This document shows positions 50,548 to 60,592 of a DNA stretch of 64,000 nucleotides, piece by piece. Below the pieces are notes generated by a model that was not told the DNA's origin, made no database searches, and saw only the letters and a list, made by a program, of their open reading frames with translations. The stretch is from contig NZ_CP021850.1 in the NCBI RefSeq assembly GCF_002896855.1, positions 1,823,665-1,887,664 on the forward strand, written 5' to 3'. The position numbers and the translations under genes are program-made. How positions within the stretch are numbered: the stretch's first letter is position 1; every line of letters begins with the position of its first letter. The stretch comes from Clostridium thermosuccinogenes (GTDB lineage: Bacteria; Bacillota; Clostridia; Acetivibrionales; DSM-5807).

Positions 50548-51408
50548 ATGAAGCTGGGAGTAATAACCGATGAAGTAACCCAGGACATAAGAAAAGCTGT
50601 GGATTTTGCCGTGAAACATGGTCTTCACGGTCTGGAGCTGAGATCTGTTGATGACATGAGCATAGATATGGTTCCGGAAAAAAGGATAAACGAAATTAAA
50701 AATATCATTGAAAGCCATGATCTGGAAGTGTGCAATATCAGCAGTTCATTTTTCAAATGCTCGATGGACAGTGAAAAGGAATACGATGATAATATTGAAA
50801 AGCTGAAAAGGTTGATGGAAAGAGCTCATATACTTGGCTGCAGCACAATAAGAGGTTTTTCGTTTTTCACTGACGGAAGCTTTGATGAAAGAATAGGGGA
50901 GATTATAGATAAGTTCCAGCTTCCTCTTGAAATGACTGAAAAAGAAGGCATTCAGCTTTTGCTGGAACCGGACCCCAGCGTATTTACCACCAACTGCAAA
51001 AAATTGTCAAAGCTTATAGGTCTTCTGAACAGCAGACATATTGGGGCTGTTTATGACCCGGGAAATGATATTTACGACCCTGATTTTGAAAAGCCCTATC
51101 CCGATGGCTTTAATGAAATACAAGATCACATAAGGCATGTACATGTCAAAGATGCAAAACTCATAGACGGAAAACCGGAATCGGTGAAGGTCGGAACCGG
51201 CTGGGTGCCTTTTGCTGAGATTTTTAAGGCCTTACACTCCATGGGATATGACGGGTATGTTGTCCTGGAAACCCACTACAGGCCAAAATTGAAAATTCCT
51301 GAGGAGTTGCTCAAAAAGCCTGGAGGAAGTCTTTTCTCATATAACGGAGACTTGGCATCGGAGGAAAGCATGGTGGAGTTAAAGAAAATGCTGGCGGATT
51401 ATTTATGA
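50548..51408 (+). CDS. Sugar phosphate isomerase/epimerase (TIM barrel)
   Basis: A 286-residue barrel of the same broad family as 46780-47655 but not closely similar. Putative metal ligands: LLLEPDPS, AVYDPGNDIYD, RHVHVKDAK and VLETHYRP; N-terminus GLHGLELRSVDD. AGGAGGCATAT precedes ATG, nine bases after the M55 stop. Substrate unknown. Confidence 0.85.
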   Translation: MKLGVITDEVTQDIRKAVDFAVKHGLHGLELRSVDDMSIDMVPEKRINEIKNIIESHDLEVCNISSSFFKCSMDSEKEYDDNIEKLKRLMERAHILGCSTIRGFSFFTDGSFDERIGEIIDKFQLPLEMTEKEGIQLLLEPDPSVFTTNCKKLSKLIGLLNSRHIGAVYDPGNDIYDPDFEKPYPDGFNEIQDHIRHVHVKDAKLIDGKPESVKVGTGWVPFAEIFKALHSMGYDGYVVLETHYRPKLKIPEELLKKPGGSLFSYNGDLASEESMVELKKMLADYL

Positions 51409-51660
51409 TTTGCCTATGATTTGCCGGTGGCATCTTTTAACCAGCAGTAAGCTGTGATCGACAAGCGGTTTGTGAAATTTATCCGCAGAGTATATTTGAG
51501 TATTTTTGAAAACCTTTTTCCAATTTATATTATTGAGAATTTGACTTAAAAAGCCAAGCCGGAGGATTGGATACTGCCTTTATGGGAATCTGGACACCAC
51601 TCTTACGGGAATAAAGAATGCAAAGACAGGTTATTGCGAGCGGAAAGGGGATGCGATAAA

Positions 51661-52434
51661 ATGGAAAGCCCTGCTTTTAGCTTTAATTTCAGAGTAAAAA
51701 TATATAATGACAGGGACAGCATGGGAAAAGCAGCAGCCTGTGACGCCGGAGCATATATGAGGAAGCTGCTGAAAATAAAAGATGAGATAAATTGCATATT
51801 CGCTGCTGCTCCGTCTCAGAATGAATTTCTGAAGTATCTTGCTGTGCAGGATATAGAATGGTCCAGGGTTAATGCCTTTCATATGGATGAATACATAAGC
51901 TTAAAAAAAGGAGATGAGAGGCTTTTCGCCAGCTTCTTGAAGGCAAACATCTTTGATAAGGTCCGGTTTAAAAAGGTGCACTATATGGAAATAAACGAGG
52001 CAAGCATTGACGAAGGGATCAGGGAATATGAGGAATTGCTGGTGGAGCATCCGGTGGATATCGTCTTTATGGGGATAGGAGAAAACGGGCATATTGCTTT
52101 TAATGACCCGCATGTTGCTGATTTTAGAGACAATAAAACGATTAAGGTCGTGGATCTGGATGAAAAATGCAGGATGCAGCAGGTGCATGACGGCTGCTTT
52201 CCCAGCCTGGAAGAGGTGCCTAAATATGCGGTCACCCTGACGATTCCTGCTTTGATGAGGGCAACGAAAATATTTTGCATCGTTCCCTCCGCTACAAAGG
52301 CTGAAGCGGTAAAACTGACGGTGCTGGGGGAAGTAACGGAAAAATGTCCTGCCACCATCCTCAGAAAGCACAGCGATGCCACTTTGTACCTGGACAGGGA
52401 AGCAGGAAAATATCTTATACAGGAAGTGGAATAG
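51661..52434 (+). CDS. Glucosamine-6-phosphate deaminase-like isomerase (NagB superfamily)
   Basis: A 257-residue member of the NagB/6-phosphogluconolactonase fold. NAFHMDEYISL matches the catalytic FxMDEY loop of NagB, and the second motif reads GIGENGHIAFNDP where E. coli NagB has GVGNDGHIAFNEP; the position of the catalytic Asp141 is therefore Asn, although the His is kept. SATKAEAVKL closes the site. The ATG follows GGGGATGCGATAAA and the stop abuts nagA-like. It may act on an amino sugar phosphate other than GlcN6P. Confidence 0.85.
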   Translation: MESPAFSFNFRVKIYNDRDSMGKAAACDAGAYMRKLLKIKDEINCIFAAAPSQNEFLKYLAVQDIEWSRVNAFHMDEYISLKKGDERLFASFLKANIFDKVRFKKVHYMEINEASIDEGIREYEELLVEHPVDIVFMGIGENGHIAFNDPHVADFRDNKTIKVVDLDEKCRMQQVHDGCFPSLEEVPKYAVTLTIPALMRATKIFCIVPSATKAEAVKLTVLGEVTEKCPATILRKHSDATLYLDREAGKYLIQEVE

Positions 52435-53610
52435 ATGTTTACCTTTATAAACGGGAAGATAATTCAGCCGGACGGGGTACTGGAAGGCTATTGCCTGACC
52501 GTCGAGAGTGGAAGGATTACAGGGCTTTACAGGGATGAAGGAAAGCATGAGGGCAATATAATTGATGCATGCGGAAGCTATATTTCACCGGGTTTTATAG
52601 ACATACATGTTCATGGAGGAGGGGAAGGGGACTTCATGGACAGGGATGTGCAATCCGTTGAGAAAATAATTGCCGTTCATACTGCCCACGGAACTACAGG
52701 AATTTATCCCACGACCCTTACCTGCCCTGAAGAGGAAATGTATCAGGCTATAGAGGTCATAACGGATTATAAGAACCTTGGCCTGAAGGGTGCCGAAATT
52801 CTTGGAATCCACATTGAGGGACCGTATCTGAACGTCGCACAGAAGGGCGCCCAGGATTCCAAATACTTAAAGATGCCGAAAAAGGAGGAATACGGCCGCT
52901 TGCTCGATTACAGCAAGCTAATAAAAAGAATGACCTTTGCTCCTGAACTGGAAGGGGGCATGGAGCTTGGAAGGGAATTGAGAGAAAGAGGAATAGTGGC
53001 ATCCATCGGGCATTCGGAAGCGGAGTATGAGGATGTAGTCAAAGCTTTTGAAATCGGAGTAAGGCATGTTACCCACCTTTATTCGGGAATGCAGGGAGTA
53101 CATAGGGTAAAAGGCTTCAGAAGGCTTGGAATTGTTGAATGCGCATACCTGCTGGATGAAATGACGGTGGAAATCATAGCAGACGGATGCCATCTTCCTA
53201 TAGAACTGCTAAAACTGATTTATAAAATAAAAGGAGCTGAAAGGATAGCTCTTGTTACTGATGCGATGAGGGCAGCGGGAAGGACAGAAGGGGAGTCGGT
53301 TTTAGGAAGCATGGAAAATGGACAAAAAGTCATTCTAAAGGACGGCGTGGCATTTATGCCGGATTTTGAATGCTTTGCCGGGAGCATAGCCACAATGGAC
53401 AGGCTGGTAAGAAACATGTACAGGGGTGCGGGAGTTGAAATTCATAATGCGGTAAAGATGGCCACAGAGACTCCTGCCAGCATCATGGGATGCAGCGGCA
53501 GAAAAGGCAGCCTGGAGATAGGAAAGGATGCCGATGTTATAATATTTGACGATGATATCAATATTAAATATGTAATGACCAGAGGAGAGGAATTCCTGAA
53601 TACTCTTTGA
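52435..53610 (+). CDS. nagA: N-acetylglucosamine-6-phosphate deacetylase-like (NagA family)
   Basis: A 391-residue amidohydrolase. Metal/catalytic motifs: DIHVHGGG, HIEGPYLN, IGHSEAEYED, THLYSGMQG and LVTDAMRAAG. The usual THLFNAM is altered to THLYSGM, and the phosphate/substrate loop is longer (HRVKGFRRLGIVECAYL). Its ATG directly follows the NagB-like stop, so the two are translationally coupled. The general role, N-deacetylation before deamination/isomerisation of an amino sugar phosphate, is secure; the exact sugar is not. Confidence 0.88.
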   Translation: MFTFINGKIIQPDGVLEGYCLTVESGRITGLYRDEGKHEGNIIDACGSYISPGFIDIHVHGGGEGDFMDRDVQSVEKIIAVHTAHGTTGIYPTTLTCPEEEMYQAIEVITDYKNLGLKGAEILGIHIEGPYLNVAQKGAQDSKYLKMPKKEEYGRLLDYSKLIKRMTFAPELEGGMELGRELRERGIVASIGHSEAEYEDVVKAFEIGVRHVTHLYSGMQGVHRVKGFRRLGIVECAYLLDEMTVEIIADGCHLPIELLKLIYKIKGAERIALVTDAMRAAGRTEGESVLGSMENGQKVILKDGVAFMPDFECFAGSIATMDRLVRNMYRGAGVEIHNAVKMATETPASIMGCSGRKGSLEIGKDADVIIFDDDINIKYVMTRGEEFLNTL

Positions 53611-54146
53611 GCGTATGAAAAGCTTGCTTTAAAAAAATCCAATGATTGTGCAATAAAAAAACGATTCTGTATAAAGACTGATAGCTTCAATAATCTATAA
53701 TTGAGGTAGTAGGTTGTTTAAATAACTCAAATAATGCTTACAGGTCATATCTTGTGTAATCTTTCGCAGTTTATCTTCCTGACAAGCCTGTAATGTAGAA
53801 GGCAAAACTGATCGACGCCAGTGTCAGCTATATTTTACTAAGATATATTTTAGGGAAGAAAAGCATGATCTCAAAGCCTGGAAGGAATTACTATTTTCAA
53901 AAGAGGCTTAGATATGCCTTCATAATGCAGCTGGCCATGAAGACAATTAAGAACTAGAGGTTTAAGATAAAAGTGATTCCTAAGCATTTTCAGAGCTTTG
54001 AAAATATCTTAATTAATCCCAAATTACAGAAATACATGGAACAGAAGAGAAAAGCAAGATAATGGGGGAGGGACAACAGGCATGAAGTAGATCCATTATT
54101 TAAAATTTATGTCAAAAAATTCTATGATTTGTTAAGGAGGTTAGTT
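53611..54146. other. Intergenic region with a short interrupted frame
   Basis: 536 bases. A frame from ATG 53865 (MISKPGRNYYFQKRLRYAF) is cut by TAG and continues in frame to TAA at 54062 (ending KYMEQKRKAR). It may be a decayed gene but matches nothing I recognise. The 3' end carries AAGGAGG of the next gene. Confidence 0.35.
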
Positions 54147-55544
54147 ATGATTGAGAGAAAGAAAGCATTGGGCATTTTATTGGTACTGGCTATGGTATTG
54201 GCGATTTTTGCAGGATGTACGACTAATGAATCCAATTCAAACCAAGATTCAGTTCAAAGTAGCACCGCATCCGGTGGGCAGGAGTCTGAAAAAACAGGAA
54301 GCAAACCGGTAACTATAAAGGTATGGCATCTACATGCTGAAGACAATGAAAAAACCACCCCTCATCAGAGGATGTTGGAATGGGCCAAAGAGTTCAATGC
54401 TACAAACAAAAGCAATATTACGGTTGAGGTTTCTGGTGCCAAGACGGCCGATGTTATTTTGACGGCAGTATCAAGTGGGGAAATACCCGATATCTTTATG
54501 AACTATTGGAATAATACTTCTACTTGGGCAGACAAAGGGGCTTTATTGGATCTTACTGATTATGTAAATAATGATAAAGAATTTGACAAGGATGACATTA
54601 TGCCAGCTGCCTGGGAAAGAGGAACCTATAATGGTCGTATTTACGCAGTTCCTAACTCCTACAGCACATCTTTCCTGGTATACAATAAAAAAATGCTGAG
54701 AGAAGCAGGATATGATACATTTCCAGCTACCATGGAAGAAATGATAAAAGCAAGTGAAGCTCTCACCGTTGTTGAAAAAGATGGAACCATTACACAGATG
54801 GGTATCATACCTAACTATCCTTGGCTTGATAATGTTCTGTGGCCGGTCGCATTTGGTGCAGAATGGATTAATAGTGAAAATAAAATTACCATGGACAGCG
54901 AAGCAATGAAAGCGGCTTATCAGTGGCAGATCGATATCTACAATAAATACGGATATGACAATATCATTCGCTTTAAAGATACTTTAGGTGCTCGAGGAAC
55001 TGAAACCGATCCTATGCTAACAGGCAAGGTTGCTATGTATTTTACTGCCGAAAGCGTTCTTCCCAGCCTGGAAGAGTGTGCTGGAGATGTAGAATGGGGT
55101 GTTGCTCCGATTCCTTATCCTGAAGCCCACCCTGAACTGAAAGGATCTTATATGATCACTTCGAATGTCTGGCAGATAAATGCAAAGACTGCGCATCCGG
55201 ATCAGGCCTGGGAAGTACTTGCATCACTGACATCAAAAGAAACAATGAAAAAATTATCTGAAGGCAACTATAATAATGGAGCTTTCTACAGTAGAAGAAC
55301 TGCGATAGAATATGTTAAAAATGAACTGGATGTAAGTGAAACAATGAAAGAAGTCGCTGAAATTCTTCTGAGTGACAATATCAGGGGATTTCCGATGAGT
55401 GCTTACATCAATGAATATTTAACTGCGATCAATGACGAAATGAACCTGTGCTTTAGCGGTGAACAAAACATAGATCAAGCAGTTGCCAAAATAATTGAAA
55501 AAGTGCAGCCTTTGGCGGACAAATATCCTATAGTTTCAAAGTAA
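54147..55544 (+). CDS. ABC transporter sugar-binding lipoprotein (CUT1)
   Basis: A 465-residue lipoprotein with signal ALGILLVLAMVLAIF and lipobox IFAGC (Cys about residue 23), a Ser/Gln/Asn-rich linker, then a family 1 extracellular solute-binding domain (VKVWHLHAEDNEKTTPHQ..., GEIPDIFMNYWNN, YAVPNSYSTSFLVYNKKML, GKVAMYFTAE). It delivers a sugar to the permeases encoded next. AAGGAGG precedes ATG 54147. No ATPase gene is present in the cluster; a shared MsmK-type ATPase elsewhere is expected. Confidence 0.92.
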   Translation: MIERKKALGILLVLAMVLAIFAGCTTNESNSNQDSVQSSTASGGQESEKTGSKPVTIKVWHLHAEDNEKTTPHQRMLEWAKEFNATNKSNITVEVSGAKTADVILTAVSSGEIPDIFMNYWNNTSTWADKGALLDLTDYVNNDKEFDKDDIMPAAWERGTYNGRIYAVPNSYSTSFLVYNKKMLREAGYDTFPATMEEMIKASEALTVVEKDGTITQMGIIPNYPWLDNVLWPVAFGAEWINSENKITMDSEAMKAAYQWQIDIYNKYGYDNIIRFKDTLGARGTETDPMLTGKVAMYFTAESVLPSLEECAGDVEWGVAPIPYPEAHPELKGSYMITSNVWQINAKTAHPDQAWEVLASLTSKETMKKLSEGNYNNGAFYSRRTAIEYVKNELDVSETMKEVAEILLSDNIRGFPMSAYINEYLTAINDEMNLCFSGEQNIDQAVAKIIEKVQPLADKYPIVSK

Positions 55545-55723
55545 TCCGGGATAAAATTGAACAACTATTGACGGATATGGTCCATATAAATTAAAAGTAT
55601 TAAAATAATCAAGCTATGCCGGTAGGGTTTTTCATAAAGAAATACCTTACCGGAAAGCTGTTTTATGAAGTAAAAGCAGTCTTATGTATTTAGTATGAAA
55701 CATAGGAGAGGAAGTGAAAAGAT

Positions 55724-56683
55724 ATGGAAGATATGATATCTGTCTCTGTACAGACGAAAAAGAAAACCAAAAAAGTTAGCAAACAGCAGCGTAAATTTTT
55801 CTTTATAGGTATATTGTTCGCACTTCCTTGGATTATTGGATTTATTTGCTTTCAGATTTATCCCATAGGATCAGCGATTTACTATAGTTTTACCGAATAT
55901 GATATCTTTAATCCGCCCAACTGGGTAGGTTTTGAAAATTATATAAATCTTTTTAAGGACAACAAGTTTTATCTATCCATTAAAAATACTGCCTATATGG
56001 CGTTTTTGGGGCTTCCTATAGGGCTAACTACAGCGCTTTTGATTGCCCTGATGCTGAATATGAAAATCCGTGGAATGTCCATTTTTAGAACAGTATATTA
56101 TATGCCTACCATTGTTCCAATGGTTGCAAGTGCCATGCTGTTTATATGGATTCTAAACCCGGAATATGGCCTTATTAATAACTTCTTCGGTCTGTTTGGA
56201 ATAAGAGGTCCTTCATGGTTGAGCGATCCAAAATACACCAAATTTTCGTTAATTATCATGGACACGTGGAGGTGCGGTCAATCTGCAATAATATTTTTAT
56301 CTGCACTAAAGGCTGTGCCTAATTCATTTTATGAAGTGGCAGATATCGATGGTGCAGGCCCGTTCCGCAAGTTCATTAGCATTACACTGCCCTGTATTTC
56401 GCCGACCATACAGTTTTTGGTCATAATGGGCCTGATCCAGTCATTTCAATATTTCACGCAGGGATTTGTGTTTGCGCAGGTAATGAATCCCGGACAAACA
56501 ACAGCCGGCGGGCCAAAGAATTCTCTTTTATTTTACTCCTTGTATTTATATCAGAATGGATTCAGCTTTTTAAAAATGGGTTATGCAAGCGCCATGGCAA
56601 TTATTTTGTTCATTATTGTGATGGTAATAACATTCTTGGTGTTCCGAACCAGTAACAAATCTGTTAATTATGACATGGAATAA
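55724..56683 (+). CDS. ABC transporter permease, MalF/UgpA type
   Basis: A 319-residue inner-membrane protein with six membrane helices, starting PWIIGFICFQIYPIGSAIYYS, and the EAA loop FYEVADIDGAGPFRKFISITLP that contacts the ATPase. AGGAGAGGAAGT precedes ATG 55724. Partner of the following permease, nine to twelve bases away. Confidence 0.93.
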   Translation: MEDMISVSVQTKKKTKKVSKQQRKFFFIGILFALPWIIGFICFQIYPIGSAIYYSFTEYDIFNPPNWVGFENYINLFKDNKFYLSIKNTAYMAFLGLPIGLTTALLIALMLNMKIRGMSIFRTVYYMPTIVPMVASAMLFIWILNPEYGLINNFFGLFGIRGPSWLSDPKYTKFSLIIMDTWRCGQSAIIFLSALKAVPNSFYEVADIDGAGPFRKFISITLPCISPTIQFLVIMGLIQSFQYFTQGFVFAQVMNPGQTTAGGPKNSLLFYSLYLYQNGFSFLKMGYASAMAIILFIIVMVITFLVFRTSNKSVNYDME

Positions 56684-56695
56684 GGAGGGTGAATG

Positions 56696-57529
56696 ATGAC
56701 GGGACAAGTAAAGATCCACCCTGGTAAGATCATTGTTTATTCATTATTGATTATTTTCGCTATTATATTTTTTTCTCCCTTTGTTTGGATGTTATCTACC
56801 TCCTTTAAGGCATCCACAAAAGTTTTTCTTAATCCTCCTCAATGGATACCTGACCCATTTCAGCCGGAAAACTACATTGAAGTTTTTCAGAGGATGCCGT
56901 TTTTGAAATACTTGAAGAATACTCTGATAGTAACAGTTATACCTGTATTGGGACAGCTTGTTTCAGCTCCTATGGTTGCATATTCCATCACAAAAATACC
57001 CTGGAAAGGGGGAAAGTACATTTTTCCTATCATCATTGGGACAATGATGATTCCGTGGCAGGTAACACAGATTCCTTTATTTGTCACATGGTCTAAACTT
57101 AAATTAGTGAATACTTTTGTTCCATTGACGTTGCCGGCATTTTTCGGGGCTCCGTATTATATTTATCTTATGAGACAGTTCATAAAAGGTCTGCCTGATA
57201 GCATTATAGAAGCTGCTCGTATCGATGGTGCCAGCGAGATACGTATTCTTTACCAGATTGTCTATCCCATGTGTAAAACTGTACTGACAACAGTTACCTT
57301 ATTAGTTTTCATCGGTTGCTGGAATGATCTTAATGGTCCATTGATATATTTGCAGGATGGCAGTAAGTATACTCTTTCCATTGGATTGCAGAATTTTTTG
57401 ACTACCACAAAACAGGAATGGGAGCTTCTGATGGCAGCTGCTACACTGTTTACCATGCCGCTGATTATTCTGTTTTTTGTTGCACAAAAGCAATTTATCA
57501 GCGGTATTGCAACCACCGGCCTGAAATAG
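56696..57529 (+). CDS. ABC transporter permease, MalG/UgpE type
   Basis: A 277-residue permease with six membrane helices (SPFVWMLSTSFKAS near the start) and the EAA loop IIEAARIDGASEIRILYQIVYP. GGAGGG at 56684-56689 favours the ATG at 56696 over that at 56693. Terminator follows. Confidence 0.93.
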   Translation: MTGQVKIHPGKIIVYSLLIIFAIIFFSPFVWMLSTSFKASTKVFLNPPQWIPDPFQPENYIEVFQRMPFLKYLKNTLIVTVIPVLGQLVSAPMVAYSITKIPWKGGKYIFPIIIGTMMIPWQVTQIPLFVTWSKLKLVNTFVPLTLPAFFGAPYYIYLMRQFIKGLPDSIIEAARIDGASEIRILYQIVYPMCKTVLTTVTLLVFIGCWNDLNGPLIYLQDGSKYTLSIGLQNFLTTTKQEWELLMAAATLFTMPLIILFFVAQKQFISGIATTGLK

Positions 57530-57534
57530 TTTGT

Positions 57535-57563
57535 GGGCAGAGAGCTTATCTCTCTGTCCTTTT
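57535..57563 (+). terminator. Terminator after the ABC importer genes
   Basis: GGGCAGAGAG (57535-57544) pairs with CTCTCTGTCC (57550-57559), 10 bp with one G-U, followed by TTTT. Confidence 0.75.
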
Positions 57564-58323
57564 CCACATATACTGTTTATATAAATAACTCATTATACCA
57601 GTGCCTTACTATGTTGAAATGAAAATTACAAACAAGATCAAAATCAGTGCAGCAATAATCGGTTTCGTTAAAGTAGTGACTTGGTATAATACATTTTTAT
57701 CCACAGGCCCCCCTTTTCCAGTTCCAAATCCTTTTGAAAAATCAAATATAATTTTACCAAGTTAATTGACCTGCGTTGCACAGCATAGAATATTGTCCGT
57801 TGAGATATTACATTTTTCAACTCGTCCAGTTGTTGATAAAATATTTACCTATAAATTATTGATTGACCATCTAAGGAATAAGCATTTTATATTATGAAGA
57901 TGCTATCAACCATTGGTAGATTATCTTAAAGGAGAAGTTTTGATTTATATGGCAATTCATAATAACAAATTTTTAGTTTATTAAAGTACCTGTGTGATCC
58001 TGATGGGCGGATAAAATCTTTATGTAAATATAAGCAAATCTAATAATATGCAATAAAAAATCAATTTCGTATAAAGAATTATGACTGCTATTAATGTATA
58101 ATATAGTTAACTTGATTCCGAAAAATATACTGAGCAGCTTTCGCTGCTGGTTATGCATGTAAAAATGAAAACTTGTGCCGAATCCGCCAGGATTATTTTA
58201 TGGATAAAGAGCCTGAAATCCTGTCAGCAGGCTCTAAAATTTTCAGGAGCAACTTATTGAACAATTGGTATATTAAAGTTATATGAGCGACTAACAGGAT
58301 ATTTTTCGAAGGGAGAGATTGAT
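57564..58323. other. Long intergenic region with two hairpins
   Basis: About 760 bases without a gene. AGCAGC-TTTC-GCTGCT at 58133-58148 is a perfect short hairpin, and AGAGCCTG (58208-58215) with CAGGCTCT (58228-58235) forms an 8-bp stem followed by AAAATTTT, either a weak terminator or part of a leader RNA of the downstream operon. Confidence 0.4.
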
Positions 58324-59259
58324 GTGATAAAAATCGGAGTAGTTAATATAGATACATCCCATCCTAAGGCTTTTGCAGATTATCTGACAAAGTATGGACG
58401 AGCGCAATACACAGCCGTGTACAATGACGGATTTCGTGGGGATGATGAAGTGGAGTCTTTTATGAGAAGTTATGCTCTGCAAAAAAGATGCGGTTCTATA
58501 GAGGAACTGGCGGACATGGTGGATATAGGATTTATACAGAGCTGCAACTGGGATAAACACTTGAGTCAGGCTATGCCGTTTCTTAAGAAAGGCAAGCCGG
58601 TGTTTATCGACAAACCAATAGCAGGAAACATAAAAGACTGTATGGAGTTGGAAAAGCTATACAGAGAAGGAATGGTCATACTGGGAAGTTCTTCGGTGCG
58701 GTATGCCTGTGAGATTGATGATTTCCTTTCCCGGACTGAGGAAGAACGGGGGAAAATCATGAACATATATGGAACAGCAGGAGTGGACGAATTTAATTAT
58801 GCCATACATATTGTGGAAGCAATCAGCCGGTTGGCCGGATGCAATGCTGTATCATCCAGATTTGTGGGAAGAAGCTGCCAGGATGGAAAGATGTGTGAGA
58901 CCTTTTTTGTCGAATTTCAAAATGGAGTTACAGCTACATATAATACGTTTCATGAAGTGTGGATGCCTTTTGAAATCGTTATAATGACCACCAAGGGGAC
59001 TTATCAGTTCCGTATTGATATAACGAAGATATATGGAGCGTTGCTGGACAGAATTTGCGATTACATAGAAAGCGGCCGCAATATGTTAGCTTCAGTGCCA
59101 GAGCTTACAGATTCCGTAAAGATTATGCTGGCATCCAGAATATCCAGAGAGAATCATGGAGCTGTCGTCAGGATTTCAGATATACCGGAGAGTGATCCGG
59201 GGTATGATGGCTATGCTTTTGAGAAGGATTATGCAAAAGCATCAGCAAAGATATATTAA
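58324..59259 (+). CDS. Gfo/Idh/MocA-like protein with unusual N-terminal loop
   Basis: A 311-residue protein with the two-domain Gfo/Idh/MocA layout but IGVVNIDTSHPKAFADYL at the place of the glycine-rich GxGxxA cofactor loop. The catalytic-type DKPIAG remains (EKP in most), and the C-terminal domain has NIYGTAGVDEFNYAIHIVEA. It may bind cofactor atypically or act as a non-redox partner. Start is GTG with GGGAGAGA upstream. First gene of the enolase-type cluster, its stop abutting the next gene. Confidence 0.8.
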   Translation: MIKIGVVNIDTSHPKAFADYLTKYGRAQYTAVYNDGFRGDDEVESFMRSYALQKRCGSIEELADMVDIGFIQSCNWDKHLSQAMPFLKKGKPVFIDKPIAGNIKDCMELEKLYREGMVILGSSSVRYACEIDDFLSRTEEERGKIMNIYGTAGVDEFNYAIHIVEAISRLAGCNAVSSRFVGRSCQDGKMCETFFVEFQNGVTATYNTFHEVWMPFEIVIMTTKGTYQFRIDITKIYGALLDRICDYIESGRNMLASVPELTDSVKIMLASRISRENHGAVVRISDIPESDPGYDGYAFEKDYAKASAKIY

Positions 59260-59271
59260 TTGAGGGATTCC

Positions 59272-60558
59272 ATGATTAAAGTTAGAAGATGCAGAGGAAA
59301 CTTTGTAAGAGAGCCTTTGATTGCGCCATTTGGATTTAAAGGTCAATACATAAAGGAGTTGCGACAGAGTATTGCTTATATGGAAAGCGAAAATGGATAC
59401 GACGGTCTGGGGCTGGGTGTCCAAAGTGTTCTTTGGTCTGATCCGCAGGTTCTGAGCAGGTATGGAGATATAGAAAGCGACAATATAATGTTTCTGCTTA
59501 CAGAACGTGCTTTGAAAATTATTGAAGGTATGAAATTCGATATGCCTGTAAACCTGCTGGATGAAATTTTTCCTGAAATATATAGGTATGCAAAACAGGC
59601 CACTGGGATAGATGATATCAAAGAAACATTTGTCTTAAATGCACTTGTTCCTGTAGATCTGGCAGCTTGGATGCTTTATTTCAAAGAAAAAAACTATAAG
59701 TTTTTTGATGACATGCTGCCGATATCTTTCAGGCCTTCCTTATCCTGTAGACATGATAAGCTGGCCTGCATTCCTCTTATTACATATGGAGTGTCTGTGG
59801 ATGAGGCTGTCAAGCTCGCTCAGGATGGGTATTCCATTTTGAAGATAAAAATAGGCTCAGATCCGGATTTAGACGGAGATCCGTATAAGATGCTGGAATG
59901 GGACAAACATCGGTTGAAAGAAATCCACCAGGCAGTTCGCGATTTTGCAACGCCATATACTTCCAGTGGAAAGATAGCCTATTATCTCGATGCCAATGGA
60001 AGATATGACAATAAGGCTCAGGTGATGGAGTTATTGGAATATGCCGACAAAATCGGGGCTCTGGATGATATTATAATCCTTGAAGAACCCTTTTCACAGG
60101 ATAAAACTATTTGCATTGACGATATACCCGTCAGAGTGGCAGCCGATGAATGCGCCCATTCGGATATGGATGTAATAGAGAGGATACAAATGGGATATAA
60201 GGCTATTGCCCTTAAGCCTGCTGCCAAGACATTGAGCATGAGCCTCCGTATGGCAAAAGCCGCCCATGATCATGGAATACCTTGTTTTTGTGCTGATTTG
60301 ACGGTAAATCCTATTTTAGCTGACTGGAATAAAAACGTAGCTGCCAGGCTGGAGCTATTGCCGGGAATGAACATAGGGATTTTGGAGTCCAATGGCATGC
60401 AGAATTACAAGAACTGGAATACTATGGAAACTTATCACCCTTGTGCTGACGGTTCATGGGTTAGAATGAATAAGGGTTTGTTCCGGCTGGAAGAGGACTT
60501 CTACAGAAAAAGTGGTGGTATATTTGATATAAGCGATTATTATATGTCTCTAATATGA
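59272..60558 (+). CDS. Enolase-superfamily enzyme (mandelate racemase / muconate lactonizing type)
   Basis: A 428-residue enzyme. The N-terminal cap (about 1-150) precedes a barrel with the KxK acid/base lysines in SILKIKIGSDPD, metal ligands in YYLDANGRY, ILEEPFSQD and VAADECAHSD, and the opposing lysine in AIALKPAAK. Two lysines as general bases place it near the muconate-lactonizing / dipeptide-epimerase subgroup rather than simple acid-sugar dehydratases (no His/Asp dyad visible). ATG 59272 follows GAGGGA. Substrate is unknown; it sits between two Gfo/Idh-like genes. Confidence 0.85.
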   Translation: MIKVRRCRGNFVREPLIAPFGFKGQYIKELRQSIAYMESENGYDGLGLGVQSVLWSDPQVLSRYGDIESDNIMFLLTERALKIIEGMKFDMPVNLLDEIFPEIYRYAKQATGIDDIKETFVLNALVPVDLAAWMLYFKEKNYKFFDDMLPISFRPSLSCRHDKLACIPLITYGVSVDEAVKLAQDGYSILKIKIGSDPDLDGDPYKMLEWDKHRLKEIHQAVRDFATPYTSSGKIAYYLDANGRYDNKAQVMELLEYADKIGALDDIIILEEPFSQDKTICIDDIPVRVAADECAHSDMDVIERIQMGYKAIALKPAAKTLSMSLRMAKAAHDHGIPCFCADLTVNPILADWNKNVAARLELLPGMNIGILESNGMQNYKNWNTMETYHPCADGSWVRMNKGLFRLEEDFYRKSGGIFDISDYYMSLI

Positions 60559-60592
60559 TGTCCTGCTATACATATAAAAAGGGAGTGTTTTA

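Noticed and set aside
53865-54062. Interrupted frame reading MISKPGRNYYFQK... and ending KYMEQKRKAR
   Set aside because: In-frame stop, no Shine-Dalgarno and no recognised family; too weak to call a pseudogene.
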